Shown piece after piece: positions 1-8,315 of a stretch of DNA of 64,000 nt. How positions within the stretch are numbered: the stretch's first letter is position 1; the number at the start of each line of letters is the position of its first letter. The notes below the pieces were generated by a model, which searched no databases, had not been told where the DNA came from, and saw nothing but the letters and a program-made list of their open reading frames with translations. The translations under genes and the position numbers were made by a program. Source of the stretch: Halopseudomonas maritima (GTDB lineage Bacteria; Pseudomonadota; Gammaproteobacteria; Pseudomonadales; Pseudomonadaceae); assembly GCF_021545785.1 (NCBI RefSeq), contig NZ_CP079801.1, positions 3,034,001 through 3,098,000 of the forward strand. The letters run 5' to 3'.

Positions 1-794
1 AGACTGAGCGCGCCATCGTGCTGCAGTTCGGTAAGGTGGTGCAGAACGACGTGCCGCCAGGTCTGCACTTCAAGCTGCCGTTTGTGCAGGAGGCGCAGAG
101 CTTTGATGGTCGTCTGCTGACGCTGGATACCGCTACCCAGCGCTATCTGACGCTGGAAAAGAAAGCGCTGATGGTGGACTCCTACGCCAAGTGGCGCATC
201 GCTGATGTGCAGCGTTTCTACACGGCGACGTCAGGTCTGCGTGCGATTGCCGAAGAGCGTTTGTCGCGCCAGCTGGAGTCCGGTCTGCGCAATGAGGTGG
301 CGCGCCGTACCCTGCACGAGGTGGTGTCAGGTGAGCGCGATCAGTTGATGGCTGACATCACGGCGACCCTGGATGAAAACGCCCGACGCGAGCTGGGTAT
401 CGAGGTGGTGGATGTGCGGGTCAAGGCGATTGACCTGCCGACTGAGGTAAACCGCAGCGTATTCGATCGTATGAGTACCGAGCGTGAGCGTGAGGCGCGT
501 GAGCACCGCGCCAAGGGTGCTGAGCTGGCCGAGGGGATTCGCGCTGACGCTGATCGTCAACAGCGCGTGATCATTGCCGAGGCATTCCGTGAGTCCGAGA
601 AGATTCGCGGTGATGGCGATGCGCAGGCGGCGGCTATCTATGCCGAAGCCTACAATAAGGATCCGGAGTTTTACTCCTTCTCGCGCAGCCTGCAGGCTTA
701 TCGCGAGAGTTTCGCCAGCAAGTCCGACATGCTGGTGCTGGATCCGGAGAGCGAGTTCTTCAAGTATATGCAGGCTGATCCTCTGCAGCGTTGA
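1..794 (+). CDS. hflC: HflC, FtsH protease modulator (5' end outside window)
   Basis: HflC is a membrane-anchored SPFH/band-7 protein that pairs with HflK around the FtsH protease and modulates turnover of membrane and short-lived proteins. The open frame runs in from the window edge (T-E-R-A-I-V-L-Q-F from base 3), so the N-terminal membrane anchor is missing and the GTG at 18 is not a real start. The visible part has the SPFH core (LLTLDTATQRYLTLEKKAL, YAKWRI, ERLSRQLESGLRNE) followed by an Ala/Glu/Arg-rich coiled coil, as in full-length HflC. Downstream are DUF2065 and hisZ, the usual pseudomonad order. hflK should lie just upstream, off-window. Confidence 0.95.
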   Translation, partial: TERAIVLQFGKVVQNDVPPGLHFKLPFVQEAQSFDGRLLTLDTATQRYLTLEKKALMVDSYAKWRIADVQRFYTATSGLRAIAEERLSRQLESGLRNEVARRTLHEVVSGERDQLMADITATLDENARRELGIEVVDVRVKAIDLPTEVNRSVFDRMSTEREREAREHRAKGAELAEGIRADADRQQRVIIAEAFRESEKIRGDGDAQAAAIYAEAYNKDPEFYSFSRSLQAYRESFASKSDMLVLDPESEFFKYMQADPLQR

Positions 795-812
795 GTGCTT
801 CGGCACTGAAAG

Positions 813-839
813 ACGGGCTGCCTTTGGGTAGCCCGTTTT
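813..839 (+). terminator. Intrinsic terminator after hflC
   Basis: A 7-bp perfect stem (ACGGGCT/AGCCCGT) is followed by TTTTG, 19 bases after the hflC stop. A smaller hairpin (AGTGCTTCGGCACT) lies directly between the stop codon and this stem. Confidence 0.7.
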
Positions 840-911
840 GCTGTCTGCAGGGTCGATGAGTGCGTGCCGATTTGCGCAGTGTCGGTCGCGCAAAACGTGT
901 TACACTTGCGC

Positions 912-934
912 AGCCGGGTTAGCCCGGCTTTTTT
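912..934 (+). terminator. Second intrinsic terminator between hflC and DUF2065
   Basis: The stem AGCCGGG/CCCGGCT with loop TTAG is followed by six T. It is the stronger of the two hairpins in this gap. A TACACT -10-like hexamer lies just upstream at 901, so it could end hflC transcripts or prematurely end transcripts started locally; the sequence does not decide. Confidence 0.75.
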
Positions 935-990
935 GTGACCGGTCCACGCTGCCTGACGCGCCGGCAGGGGTGGTGCTGACGGGGACGGAC

Positions 991-1176
991 ATGTTGCAGG
1001 AAATCTTGACGGCACTTTGCCTGGTGTTGGTGATAGAGGGGGTGCTGCCCTTTCTGATGCCGGCCCGCTGGCAGCGAATGCTGAGCGGCATTTCAGAGCT
1101 CAGTGCGCGTCAGGTTCGGCTGGCAGGGCTTGCCAGCATGTTGATCGGCACCCTGTGCCTGTATCTGGTTCGCTAG
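991..1176 (+). CDS. DUF2065 small inner-membrane protein
   Basis: This 61-residue protein has two hydrophobic segments (about residues 4-22 and 41-59) around a short basic loop (PARWQRML). That matches the DUF2065/YjeT family of small membrane proteins often found beside hflKC. No biochemical role is established. I chose the ATG at 991 because the longer in-frame extension upstream runs through the terminator at 912-934 and is not hydrophobic or conserved-looking. It sits between hflC and hisZ, as in Pseudomonas. Family assignment is from hydropathy, length and context. Confidence 0.8.
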   Translation: MLQEILTALCLVLVIEGVLPFLMPARWQRMLSGISELSARQVRLAGLASMLIGTLCLYLVR

Positions 1177-1227
1177 GTGTCCGAGTGTCACGCAGAGGCT
1201 CGGCACCCTGTATGAAAGGTTTAAAAA

Positions 1228-2418
1228 ATGCCTAGTGTAGACCGTTGGCTGTTGCCTGACGGCATCGACGAAGTGCTGCCTCGCGAGGCGGCACGTATTG
1301 AAGCAGCCCGTCGACAGCTGCTGGATCTGTTCTCCCGTTGGGGCTATGACCTGGTCATTACCCCGCATATCGAATACCTCGAATCGCTGCTCACTGGCGC
1401 TGGCCATGATCTCGAGCTGCAAACCTTCAAAATGATTGATCAGCTGTCCGGGCGCATGCTCGGGCTACGTGCCGACATCACGCCACAGGTTGCGCGCATC
1501 GATGCGCACACGCTAGGCGCCGAAGGGCCGTCTCGGCTGTGCTACTGCGGTAGCGTGCTGCATACCCGTCCGCGGGCGCTGGCGACCTCGCGTAGCCTGA
1601 TTCAGTTGGGTGCGGAGTTGTACGGTGATGCGTCCAGTGCCAGCGATATTGAAGTGATTTCGCTAATGCTGGAAACCCTGGCGCTCTGCCGCGTCGAAGA
1701 TGTGCATCTGGATATTGGTCATGTGGGTATTTACCGTGGCTTGATTCAGGCAGCCGGGGTGACTGAGCAGACCGAACAGGCCCTGTTCGATGCGCTGCAA
1801 CGCAAGGCGGCCGATGAGGTCGCGGCCTTGGCGGGCGGTGTGGAGCAGGGCTCGCTGGGTGCCATGCTGTGCAGTCTGGTTGAGCTCTCTGGCGGTGTCG
1901 AGGTGCTTGATCGAGCGCATGCGCTGCTTGATGGAGCGCCAGAGGCGGTGATGGCGGCGCTCGACGATCTGGCTGAGGTGGCTCAGGTGTTGGCGCGCCA
2001 ATACCCGGATGTGCCGTTGTATTTCGACCTTGGTGAATTGCGCGGCTACCATTACCACACGGGTGTGGTGTTTGCGGCATTTGTGCCGGGGCTGGGGCAA
2101 AGTGTTGCCCAGGGTGGTCGTTACGACGATATCGGCAGTGACTTCGGTCGCGCCCGCCCGGCCACTGGGTTTTCTACTGACCTGCGGTTTTTGGTGCAGC
2201 GCGGGCAGATTGCCAGCGCCGATATCGCCTCGGCGGTGTGGGCGCCCTATAGCGCGGAGCCTGGCCTGCAGCAGGCCGTGGCTGAGCTGCGCGCAGCCGG
2301 CCAGCGAGTCATTGTAGCGTTGCCAGGCCAGGCTGATGCTGAGGCGGCGGCGCACGGTTGTGACCGTATTCTGACCTGGCGCGACGGTCGCTGGCAGGTC
2401 GTTGAACTGAATTCGTGA
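1228..2418 (+). CDS. hisZ: HisZ, ATP phosphoribosyltransferase regulatory subunit
   Basis: HisZ is a histidyl-tRNA synthetase paralogue that does not charge tRNA. It binds short-form HisG and is needed for the first step of histidine synthesis (ATP + PRPP) and its feedback control. The 396-residue product has class II synthetase core features: an N-terminal LPREAARIEAARRQLLDLF region, the motif-2-like LRADITPQVARI and RLCYCGSVLHT, and the C-terminal GGRYDDIGSDFGRARPATGFS. It lacks the extra HisRS anticodon-binding domain. Start ATG follows GAAAGG. It precedes purA, as in Pseudomonas. The partner hisG is not in the window. Confidence 0.95.
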   Translation: MPSVDRWLLPDGIDEVLPREAARIEAARRQLLDLFSRWGYDLVITPHIEYLESLLTGAGHDLELQTFKMIDQLSGRMLGLRADITPQVARIDAHTLGAEGPSRLCYCGSVLHTRPRALATSRSLIQLGAELYGDASSASDIEVISLMLETLALCRVEDVHLDIGHVGIYRGLIQAAGVTEQTEQALFDALQRKAADEVAALAGGVEQGSLGAMLCSLVELSGGVEVLDRAHALLDGAPEAVMAALDDLAEVAQVLARQYPDVPLYFDLGELRGYHYHTGVVFAAFVPGLGQSVAQGGRYDDIGSDFGRARPATGFSTDLRFLVQRGQIASADIASAVWAPYSAEPGLQQAVAELRAAGQRVIVALPGQADAEAAAHGCDRILTWRDGRWQVVELNS

Positions 2419-2466
2419 TTAGACGGCCGCAAGGCCATTTCATTTCTAGTGAGGCATGGGCTGAAC

Positions 2467-3756
2467 ATGGGTAAGAATGTTGTCATCCTGGGGACCCAGT
2501 GGGGCGATGAAGGCAAGGGTAAGATCGTCGACTTGCTGACCGATCAGGTCGCGGCGGTAGTGCGCTATCAGGGCGGTCACAACGCCGGCCACACACTGGT
2601 GATCGATGGTGAGAAGACCGTACTGCACCTGATTCCCTCGGGGATTCTGCGTGACAACGTCCAGTGCTTTATCGGTAACGGCGTGGTGCTGTCGCCGGAA
2701 GCGCTGCTGAAGGAACTGACTCAGCTGGAAAGCAAGGGTGTGCCGGTGCGCGAGCGCCTGCGTATCAGTCCGGCTTGTCCGTTGATTCTGCCGTATCACG
2801 TTGCTCTTGATCAGGCGCGTGAGCTGGCCCGTGGCGAAGCCAAGATCGGTACCACTGGTCGCGGTATCGGCCCGGCCTACGAAGACAAGGTCTCGCGCCG
2901 TGGTCTGCGTGTGGCTGACCTGTTCCATCGCGAACGCTTTGCCGCCAAGCTGGGCGAGGTGCTGGATTATCACAACTTCGCCCTGCAGCACTACTACAAG
3001 GTAGAGCCGATCGACTTCCAGAAGACGCTGGATGAGGCGATGGAGTATGCCGAATGGCTGGCTCCGCTGATGACTGATGTGACCGCGCGTCTGCACGAGC
3101 TGCGCCGCGAAGGTGCCAACATCATGTTTGAAGGGGCTCAGGGCTCGCTGCTGGATATCGACCACGGTACCTATCCCTTCGTGACCAGCTCCAACACCAC
3201 TGCCGGCGGTACTGCTACCGGGTCCGGCTTTGGTCCGCTGTATCTGGATTATGTGCTGGGTATCACCAAGGCCTACACCACCCGTGTTGGCTCGGGCCCG
3301 TTCCCGACCGAGCTGTTTGACGAGGTGGGTAGCCGCCTGGCCGAGCGTGGCCACGAGTTTGGTTCTACCACTGGGCGCGCGCGTCGCTGCGGCTGGTTTG
3401 ATGCGGTCATTCTGCGTCGCGCTATCGAGATTAACAGCATCAGCGGCCTGTGCCTGACCAAGCTGGACGTGCTGGACGGTCTGGATGTGATCCGTATTTG
3501 TGTGGGTTACCGCAATGCTCAGGGTGATGTGATTGAAGCGCCGACTGACGCGGATAGCTACATTGGGCTGGAGCCGGTGTACGAAGATATGCCTGGCTGG
3601 CATGAGTCGACTCTGGGTGTGAAGACACTGGAAGGTCTGCCGGCCAATGCGCAAGCCTATATCCGTCGCATCGAGGACCTGGTGGGTGCGCCAATCGATA
3701 TCATCTCGACTGGCCCGGATCGTAACGAGACTGTGATCTTGCGCCAGATCTTCTGA
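2467..3756 (+). CDS. purA: Adenylosuccinate synthetase
   Basis: PurA makes adenylosuccinate from IMP, aspartate and GTP, the first committed step to AMP. The 429-residue protein has the GDEGKGK P-loop at the N terminus, the NAGHT catalytic histidine motif, GTTGRGIGPAYEDK, FEGAQGSLLDIDHGTYPFVTSSN and the C-terminal GPDR. An in-frame ATG lies six codons earlier at 2449, but family members begin MGKNVV, so 2467 is preferred. It lies 48 bases after hisZ and may be cotranscribed with it. A strong terminator follows. Confidence 0.97.
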   Translation: MGKNVVILGTQWGDEGKGKIVDLLTDQVAAVVRYQGGHNAGHTLVIDGEKTVLHLIPSGILRDNVQCFIGNGVVLSPEALLKELTQLESKGVPVRERLRISPACPLILPYHVALDQARELARGEAKIGTTGRGIGPAYEDKVSRRGLRVADLFHRERFAAKLGEVLDYHNFALQHYYKVEPIDFQKTLDEAMEYAEWLAPLMTDVTARLHELRREGANIMFEGAQGSLLDIDHGTYPFVTSSNTTAGGTATGSGFGPLYLDYVLGITKAYTTRVGSGPFPTELFDEVGSRLAERGHEFGSTTGRARRCGWFDAVILRRAIEINSISGLCLTKLDVLDGLDVIRICVGYRNAQGDVIEAPTDADSYIGLEPVYEDMPGWHESTLGVKTLEGLPANAQAYIRRIEDLVGAPIDIISTGPDRNETVILRQIF

Positions 3757-3772
3757 GTGTGAGCGTGGTCTG

Positions 3773-3803
3773 AAAAAAGGCGTCCTGCGGGGCGCCTTTT
3801 TTT
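3773..3803 (+). terminator. Intrinsic terminator after purA
   Basis: The A-tract/GGCG stem pairs with CGCC/T-tract, giving a hairpin followed by seven T, 17 bases after the purA stop. A-rich and T-rich flanks make it potentially active on both strands, separating purA from the convergent tRNA genes. Confidence 0.85.
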
Positions 3804-3854
3804 GTCTGCATGGCGGATGGTGCCACGCTGGGCGGGAAGGGTGAAATTCAGGCA

Positions 3855-3886
3855 TAAAAAAACCGAGCGCATGGCTCGGTTCTTTT
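3855..3886 (-). terminator. Intrinsic terminator after the distal tRNA-Leu
   Basis: On the minus strand an AACCGAGC/GCTCGGTT stem with a short loop is followed by seven T, about 8 bases beyond the 3' CCA of the tRNA at 3894-3980. Confidence 0.85.
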
Positions 3887-3893
3887 ACGAAAT

Positions 3894-3980
3894 TGGTGCC
3901 CAGGAGAAGACTCGAACTTCCACGACCGTAAGGTCACTAGCACCTGAAGCTAGCGTGTCTACCAATTTCACCACCTGGGC
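3894..3980 (-). tRNA. tRNA-Leu (anticodon CAG), distal copy
   Basis: This 87-nt class II tRNA begins GCCCAGGTGG and ends CCTGGGC-A-CCA, so the acceptor stem pairs and CCA is encoded. The anticodon loop reads CTT-CAG-GTG, decoding CUG. The long variable arm has stem GACC/GGTC around GTAA, typical of leucine tRNA. It differs from the neighbouring copy mainly by a paired change in this arm (GACC/GGTC here, GGCC/GGCC there). The terminator for the proximal copy lies just upstream and only 49 bases separate the two genes. Confidence 0.95.
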
Positions 3981-3994
3981 GATTTCTTTAAGCT

Positions 3995-4024
3995 GAAAAA
4001 ACCGAGCAACTGCTCGGCTTTTTC
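3995..4024 (-). terminator. Terminator-like hairpin between the two tRNA-Leu genes
   Basis: On the minus strand the stem CCGAGCA/TGCTCGG is followed by six T. It resembles the hairpin after the distal tRNA, so the duplicated unit seems to be tRNA plus terminator with a period of 136 bp. Confidence 0.8.
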
Positions 4025-4029
4025 TGAAT

Positions 4030-4116
4030 TGGTGCCCAGGAGAAGACTCGAACTTCCACGGCCGTAAGGCCACTAGCACCTGAAGCTAGCGTGTCTACCA
4101 ATTTCACCACCTGGGC
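4030..4116 (-). tRNA. tRNA-Leu (anticodon CAG), promoter-proximal copy
   Basis: This is an 87-nt leucine tRNA with the same acceptor, D, anticodon (CAG) and T arms as the copy at 3894-3980. The variable-arm stem is GGCC/GGCC rather than GACC/GGTC, so pairing is kept. CCA is encoded. It is the first gene on the minus-strand transcript, about 60 bases downstream of the predicted start from the promoter at 4184-4212. Confidence 0.95.
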
Positions 4117-4183
4117 ATGTCATCTGAAACTGCTATGCTGAGGCAGGGCTCGCTGCGATGGCTGTTTCCTGTTGACGGCGCGA

Positions 4184-4212
4184 ATCTTAGATAGTCGTAG
4201 CGGAGTTGTAAA
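4184..4212 (-). promoter_or_regulatory. Predicted sigma70 promoter for the tRNA-Leu pair
   Basis: On the minus strand TTTACA, a 17-base spacer and TAAGAT are followed by a GC-rich discriminator (TCGCGCCG). That discriminator type is common at growth-rate and stringently controlled stable-RNA promoters. Found by eye; it lies in the gap between the tRNAs and the divergent rnr. Confidence 0.5.
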
Positions 4213-4282
4213 CCCCTGACGTGAAAAAAATTATCCTGCAAACAGGTGCATGTGACATTGATTTTCGGTTCAATAGGCGCCT

Positions 4283-6862
4283 ATGACGAAAAAGACCAAA
4301 TCCCCCGGTTCGACCTCTCGGTCGGACACCTCCAACACTTCCCGCAATAACGTCACGTCCTCTGACTGGAGTCAGATGGACCCTGAGGCGCGGCGCGAAG
4401 CAGAAAAGTATGACAACCCCATTCCCAGTCGCGAGCTGATACTGCAGCTGCTGGAGAATCGTGGCGCGCCGGCAACGCGCGCCCAGCTGCAGCAGGAGTT
4501 TGGGCTGCAGGATGAAGAGAGTATCGAGGCCCTGCGCCGCCGCCTGCGCGCCATGGAGCGCGATGGTCAGGTCATCTACACCCGCCGTGGCGCCTATGCG
4601 CCAGTGGATAAGCTGGATCTGATTCCCGGGCGTGTGCAGGGGCACCGTGATGGCTTCGGCTTCCTGGTGCCTGATGACGGTGGTGAAGACCTGTTCCTCG
4701 GCCCCTCGCAGATGCGCCTGGTATTTGATGGCGACCGTGTACTTGGCCGTGTCACCGGTGTGGATCGCCGTGGCCGCAGCGAAGGTGCAGTGGTCGAGGT
4801 GATAGCTCGCGCCCATGAGATTCTGGTGGGGCGCTATTACGAAGAGAACGGCATCGGTTTTGTGGTCGCTGACAACGCCCGTATCCAGCACGATGTGCTG
4901 GTTGCGCCAAGCGCGAAAGGTGGCGTCAAGCACGGCCAGTACGCCGAGGTGCGCATTACCCAGTGGCCGACCATGAGTCGTCAGGCCCAAGGTGAGGTGA
5001 TTGAAGTGGTTGGCGACTACATGGCGCCAGGCATGGAAATCGAAGTTGCGCTGCGCAGCTATGACATTCCCAGCGAATGGCCCGATGCGGTCATCAAGGA
5101 AGCTGAGCGCCTGAAGGATCATGTGGTCGAGAAGGACAAGCTCAAGCGTGTCGATCTGCGTCACCTGCCATTGGTCACCATTGACGGTGAAGATGCCCGC
5201 GATTTTGACGATGCTCTTTACTGTGAACCGCACAAGGCCAGTGGCTGGCGTCTGTTCTCTGGCGGCTGGAAGCTCTACGTTGCCATCGCGGATGTGTCGC
5301 ACTACGTGCCGATTGGCTCGGCGCTGGACGAAGAGGCGGAGCTGCGCGGTACCTCGGTGTACTTCCCCAGTGAAGTGATCCCCATGCTGCCGGAGGCGTT
5401 GTCCAACGGTCTGTGTTCGCTGAATCCGCATGTAGATCGCCTGGCTATGGTCTGTGAAATGACCATTTCCAAGACCGGTGAGCTGACCGATTTCGAGTTC
5501 TACGAAGGGGTGATCCACTCCCATGCGCGGCTGACCTACAACAAGGTCTCCAGCATGCTGGAACATCCGCGCAGCCGTGAAGGCAAGGCGCTGCGCGAGC
5601 AGTACGGCGAGGTGCTGCCGCACCTGGAGAGCCTGTACGAGCTTTACAAGGCGCTGGCCAAGGCGCGCCAGGGCCGCGGCGCGATCGATTTTGAGACTAC
5701 CGAGACCCGCATGGTTTTTGGTGAGGATCGCAAGATCGTGGAGATTCGCCCGACCACGCGCAACGATGCCCACAAGATTGTCGAAGAATGCATGCTGTGT
5801 GCCAATGTGGCTACCGCACGCTTCCTGCAGGAGCTTGAACTGCCCGGTCTGTACCGCGTGCACGACGGCCCGCAGGCCGAGAAGGTGGAGCGCCTGCGCG
5901 AGTTTCTAAACTCCCAGGGCTTGAGTTTGACGCGCAAGAAGGGTGTGCCGACGCCGGAAGACTATGCGGCCGTGCTGGCCAAGGTGCAGGGTCGCCCGGA
6001 CGCCCAGCTGATTCAGACGGTGATGCTGCGTTCGCTCAGTCAGGCTGTCTATAGCCCGGATAACGCAGGTCACTTCGGCCTGAATTACGAGGCCTACACT
6101 CACTTTACCTCGCCGATTCGGCGCTACCCCGACCTGCTGGTGCATCGCGCCATTCGCAGCGTCATTCGCTCACGGCGCAACACCGATCTGGTGCGCCGTG
6201 CTGGTGGCGGTGTGATGCCCAAGGCGCGCATCTACCCCTACGATCATCAGCGCCTGGCCGAGCTGGGCGAGCAGTGCTCGCAGCACGAGCGTCGTGCCGA
6301 TGAGGCAACCCGCGATGTAGTCAGCTGGCTCAAGTGCGAGTTCATGCAGGACAAGGTGGGCGAGAGTTTTGATGGCCTGGTCACGGCTGCTACCAGCTTT
6401 GGCTTGTTTATCGAATTGACTGATATCTACGTCGAAGGGTTGTTGCACGTCACGGCGCTGCCGGCGGACTACTACGTGTTTGATGCAGTGCATCACGCCC
6501 TGGTAGGTGAGCGCTCGGGTAGACGCTTCCGTCTCGGTGATCCGGTGCGTGTGCAGGTGGCGCGGGTGGATCTGGATGATCGCAAGATCGACTTTGAAAT
6601 GGCTCAGGATGCACCGCAGCCCCAACCGCAGCCGGCTGAGCGCCAAGTGTCTGCCAGTCGGGCGATGCGTGAGAAGCTGCTGGCGGACGCGCGCCGTGCT
6701 GCCGGTGAAACAGAGCCTCGCAGCAAAGGTCGCTCCGGCGCGGGCAAAGCACCGGCGAGCAAGGGTAAGGGCAAGTCGGCCAAGCCAGCCGGCGCTGCCA
6801 AGCCTGCGGGTAAGAAGCCAGCTGGTGATAACCGCGGCCCGCGTAAGCGTAAGGCCCGTTGA
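4283..6862 (+). CDS. rnr: Ribonuclease R
   Basis: RNase R is a processive 3'-5' exoribonuclease that degrades structured RNA and takes part in RNA quality control and cold or stationary-phase physiology. The 859-residue product has an N-terminal helix-turn-helix-like segment, two cold-shock OB domains (about 85-240), the RNB catalytic domain with the metal-binding motif DARDFDDAL (about 304-312), an S1 domain (about 690-775) and a long Lys/Ala/Pro-rich basic tail (about 800-859). The first 25 residues are Ser/Thr/Lys-rich. rlmB starts 2 bases after its stop, the conserved rnr-rlmB pair. It is transcribed divergently from the tRNA genes. Confidence 0.96.
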   Translation: MTKKTKSPGSTSRSDTSNTSRNNVTSSDWSQMDPEARREAEKYDNPIPSRELILQLLENRGAPATRAQLQQEFGLQDEESIEALRRRLRAMERDGQVIYTRRGAYAPVDKLDLIPGRVQGHRDGFGFLVPDDGGEDLFLGPSQMRLVFDGDRVLGRVTGVDRRGRSEGAVVEVIARAHEILVGRYYEENGIGFVVADNARIQHDVLVAPSAKGGVKHGQYAEVRITQWPTMSRQAQGEVIEVVGDYMAPGMEIEVALRSYDIPSEWPDAVIKEAERLKDHVVEKDKLKRVDLRHLPLVTIDGEDARDFDDALYCEPHKASGWRLFSGGWKLYVAIADVSHYVPIGSALDEEAELRGTSVYFPSEVIPMLPEALSNGLCSLNPHVDRLAMVCEMTISKTGELTDFEFYEGVIHSHARLTYNKVSSMLEHPRSREGKALREQYGEVLPHLESLYELYKALAKARQGRGAIDFETTETRMVFGEDRKIVEIRPTTRNDAHKIVEECMLCANVATARFLQELELPGLYRVHDGPQAEKVERLREFLNSQGLSLTRKKGVPTPEDYAAVLAKVQGRPDAQLIQTVMLRSLSQAVYSPDNAGHFGLNYEAYTHFTSPIRRYPDLLVHRAIRSVIRSRRNTDLVRRAGGGVMPKARIYPYDHQRLAELGEQCSQHERRADEATRDVVSWLKCEFMQDKVGESFDGLVTAATSFGLFIELTDIYVEGLLHVTALPADYYVFDAVHHALVGERSGRRFRLGDPVRVQVARVDLDDRKIDFEMAQDAPQPQPQPAERQVSASRAMREKLLADARRAAGETEPRSKGRSGAGKAPASKGKGKSAKPAGAAKPAGKKPAGDNRGPRKRKAR

Positions 6863-6864
6863 GT

Positions 6865-7611
6865 ATGAGTGATCTGGAGCGGGTATTTGGTCTGCACGCG
6901 GTGCAGGCTCTGCTGGATCGTCATCCCAAGCGGATCAAGCGCCTGCTGCTGCAGGCCGGACGCCTGAATGAGCGTCAGCAAGCACTGCTGGCGTTGGCTG
7001 AGCGCCAGGGGGTCGCCATGCAGCGTGTCGCCGGTGATGAGCTGGATGCGCAGGCCGAGGGTGTGCATCAAGGTGTGCTAGCCGAGGTGGTGCCCAGCCA
7101 GGTGTGGTCCGAGGAGATGCTGGGGCATATGCTGGACCGGTTGGAGGGTACGCCCTTGCTGTTGGTGCTGGACGGCGTGACCGACCCGCATAACCTGGGC
7201 GCCTGTCTGCGCAGCGCCGATGCGGCTGGCGCGCACGCGGTGATCGTGCCGCGTGATCGTTCGGCCAGTCTGAATCCGACGGTACGCAAGGTGGCCTGTG
7301 GCGCGGCTGAAACCGTGCCGCTGGTGGCGGTGACCAACCTCAGTCGTACTCTCAAGCAGCTCAAGCAACGTGGGCTGTGGGTGGTGGGCACGGCGGGCGA
7401 AGCGGACCAGCTGATCTATGACGTGGATTTCACCGTGCCGTCGATCATCATCATGGGCGCAGAAGGCGCCGGCATGCGCCGTCTGACCCGCGAGCATTGC
7501 GACTACCTGGCCAAGCTGCCCATGGCCGGCAGCGTTAGCAGCCTCAATGTGTCGGTAGCCACCGGTATCTGCCTGTTCGAAGCGGTACGCCAGCGCGGGG
7601 TCTCGAGCTGA
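6865..7611 (+). CDS. rlmB: 23S rRNA Gm2251 2'-O-methyltransferase RlmB
   Basis: RlmB methylates the ribose of G2251 in the 23S rRNA P loop using SAM. The 248-residue protein has the N-terminal substrate-binding domain (VFGLHAVQALL) and a C-terminal SpoU/SPOUT knot domain with the family motifs DPHNLGACLRSADAAGA, GAEGAGM and MAGSVSSLNVSVATGICLFE. I chose ATG 6865 (MSDLERV) over the TTG at 6859, which overlaps the rnr stop. It is translationally close to rnr. Confidence 0.95.
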   Translation: MSDLERVFGLHAVQALLDRHPKRIKRLLLQAGRLNERQQALLALAERQGVAMQRVAGDELDAQAEGVHQGVLAEVVPSQVWSEEMLGHMLDRLEGTPLLLVLDGVTDPHNLGACLRSADAAGAHAVIVPRDRSASLNPTVRKVACGAAETVPLVAVTNLSRTLKQLKQRGLWVVGTAGEADQLIYDVDFTVPSIIIMGAEGAGMRRLTREHCDYLAKLPMAGSVSSLNVSVATGICLFEAVRQRGVSS

Positions 7612-7740
7612 CTTGTATGCCGGCGGTGCCGTGGGCGCCGTCGGTGTAACTCAACCCTTGCAGGCTAACCAGTCTCCCGCCCACGCTATTGGCTTCCAGC
7701 CTGGGTTTTACCTGTCTCAGGACCGCTACTGGCATTTCCC

Positions 7741-7769
7741 TTGCAAGCCGAGCGGCGCTTCACTAGAAT
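7741..7769 (+). promoter_or_regulatory. Predicted sigma70 promoter for rpsF-rpsR-DUF2232-rplI
   Basis: TTGCAA and TAGAAT are separated by exactly 17 bases, with a GC-rich stretch after the -10. The predicted start leaves a leader of about 67 nt before rpsF. The leader has a GCCAG/CTGGC hairpin (7800-7822) just before the AAGGAG ribosome site, which could be a site for autogenous control by S6:S18; that role is inference. Confidence 0.65.
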
Positions 7770-7843
7770 GGCCGCCCCAAACCCTATGTTCCACTCCTTG
7801 CCAGACTGTTTGGGCAGCTGGCTATAACCCGTAAGGAGCTTAT

Positions 7844-8275
7844 ATGCGTCATTACGAAATCGTATTCCTGGTTCACCCGGACCAGAGCGAGCAGGTTAGC
7901 GCGATGGTTGAGCGCTACAGCAAAGTGATCGAAGAAGACGGCGGCAAAGTACATCGTCTGGAAGATTGGGGCCGCCGCCAGCTGGCTTACCCGATCGACA
8001 AGATCCACAAAGCTCACTACATCATGATGAACGTTGAGTGCAGCGCCAAGGCACTGGATGAGCTGAGCGAAAACTTCCGTTACAACGATGCCGTTATCCG
8101 CAACATGGTTATCCGTCGTGACGAAGCCGTTACCGAACAGTCTGACATGCTCAAGTCTGAGGAAAGTGGCCGTGGTGAGCGTCGCGAGCGTCGCGAGCGC
8201 AACGACGACAACGATTCCAACGACAATGCTGACAACAACAGCAACGACGCCGACGACAACGGTGACGACGAGTAA
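7844..8275 (+). CDS. rpsF: Ribosomal protein bS6
   Basis: bS6 binds the central domain of 16S rRNA as a heterodimer with bS18 on the 30S platform. The first 100 residues are a standard S6 ferredoxin-like fold (MRHYEIVFLVHPDQSEQV, EDWGRRQLAYPI, HYIMMNVEC, FRYNDAVIRNMVIRRDEAVT). The remaining 40 or so form an unstructured tail: a basic RRERRER stretch, then an Asp/Asn run rich in DDN and DNN units. Length is 143 residues. The start is preceded by AAGGAG. It is the first gene of the rpsF-rpsR-DUF2232-rplI operon. Confidence 0.97.
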   Translation: MRHYEIVFLVHPDQSEQVSAMVERYSKVIEEDGGKVHRLEDWGRRQLAYPIDKIHKAHYIMMNVECSAKALDELSENFRYNDAVIRNMVIRRDEAVTEQSDMLKSEESGRGERRERRERNDDNDSNDNADNNSNDADDNGDDE

Positions 8276-8315
8276 GTTTTTTCAGTTCCCATTCCAGAAT
8301 TAAGGAGACGCTGCC

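Noticed and set aside
2446..3855. 469-codon frame antisense to purA
   Set aside because: It is a shadow of purA and runs through its terminator.
4187..5863. 558-codon frame antisense to rnr
   Set aside because: It lies inside the conserved RNase R gene and shows no motif or ribosome site.
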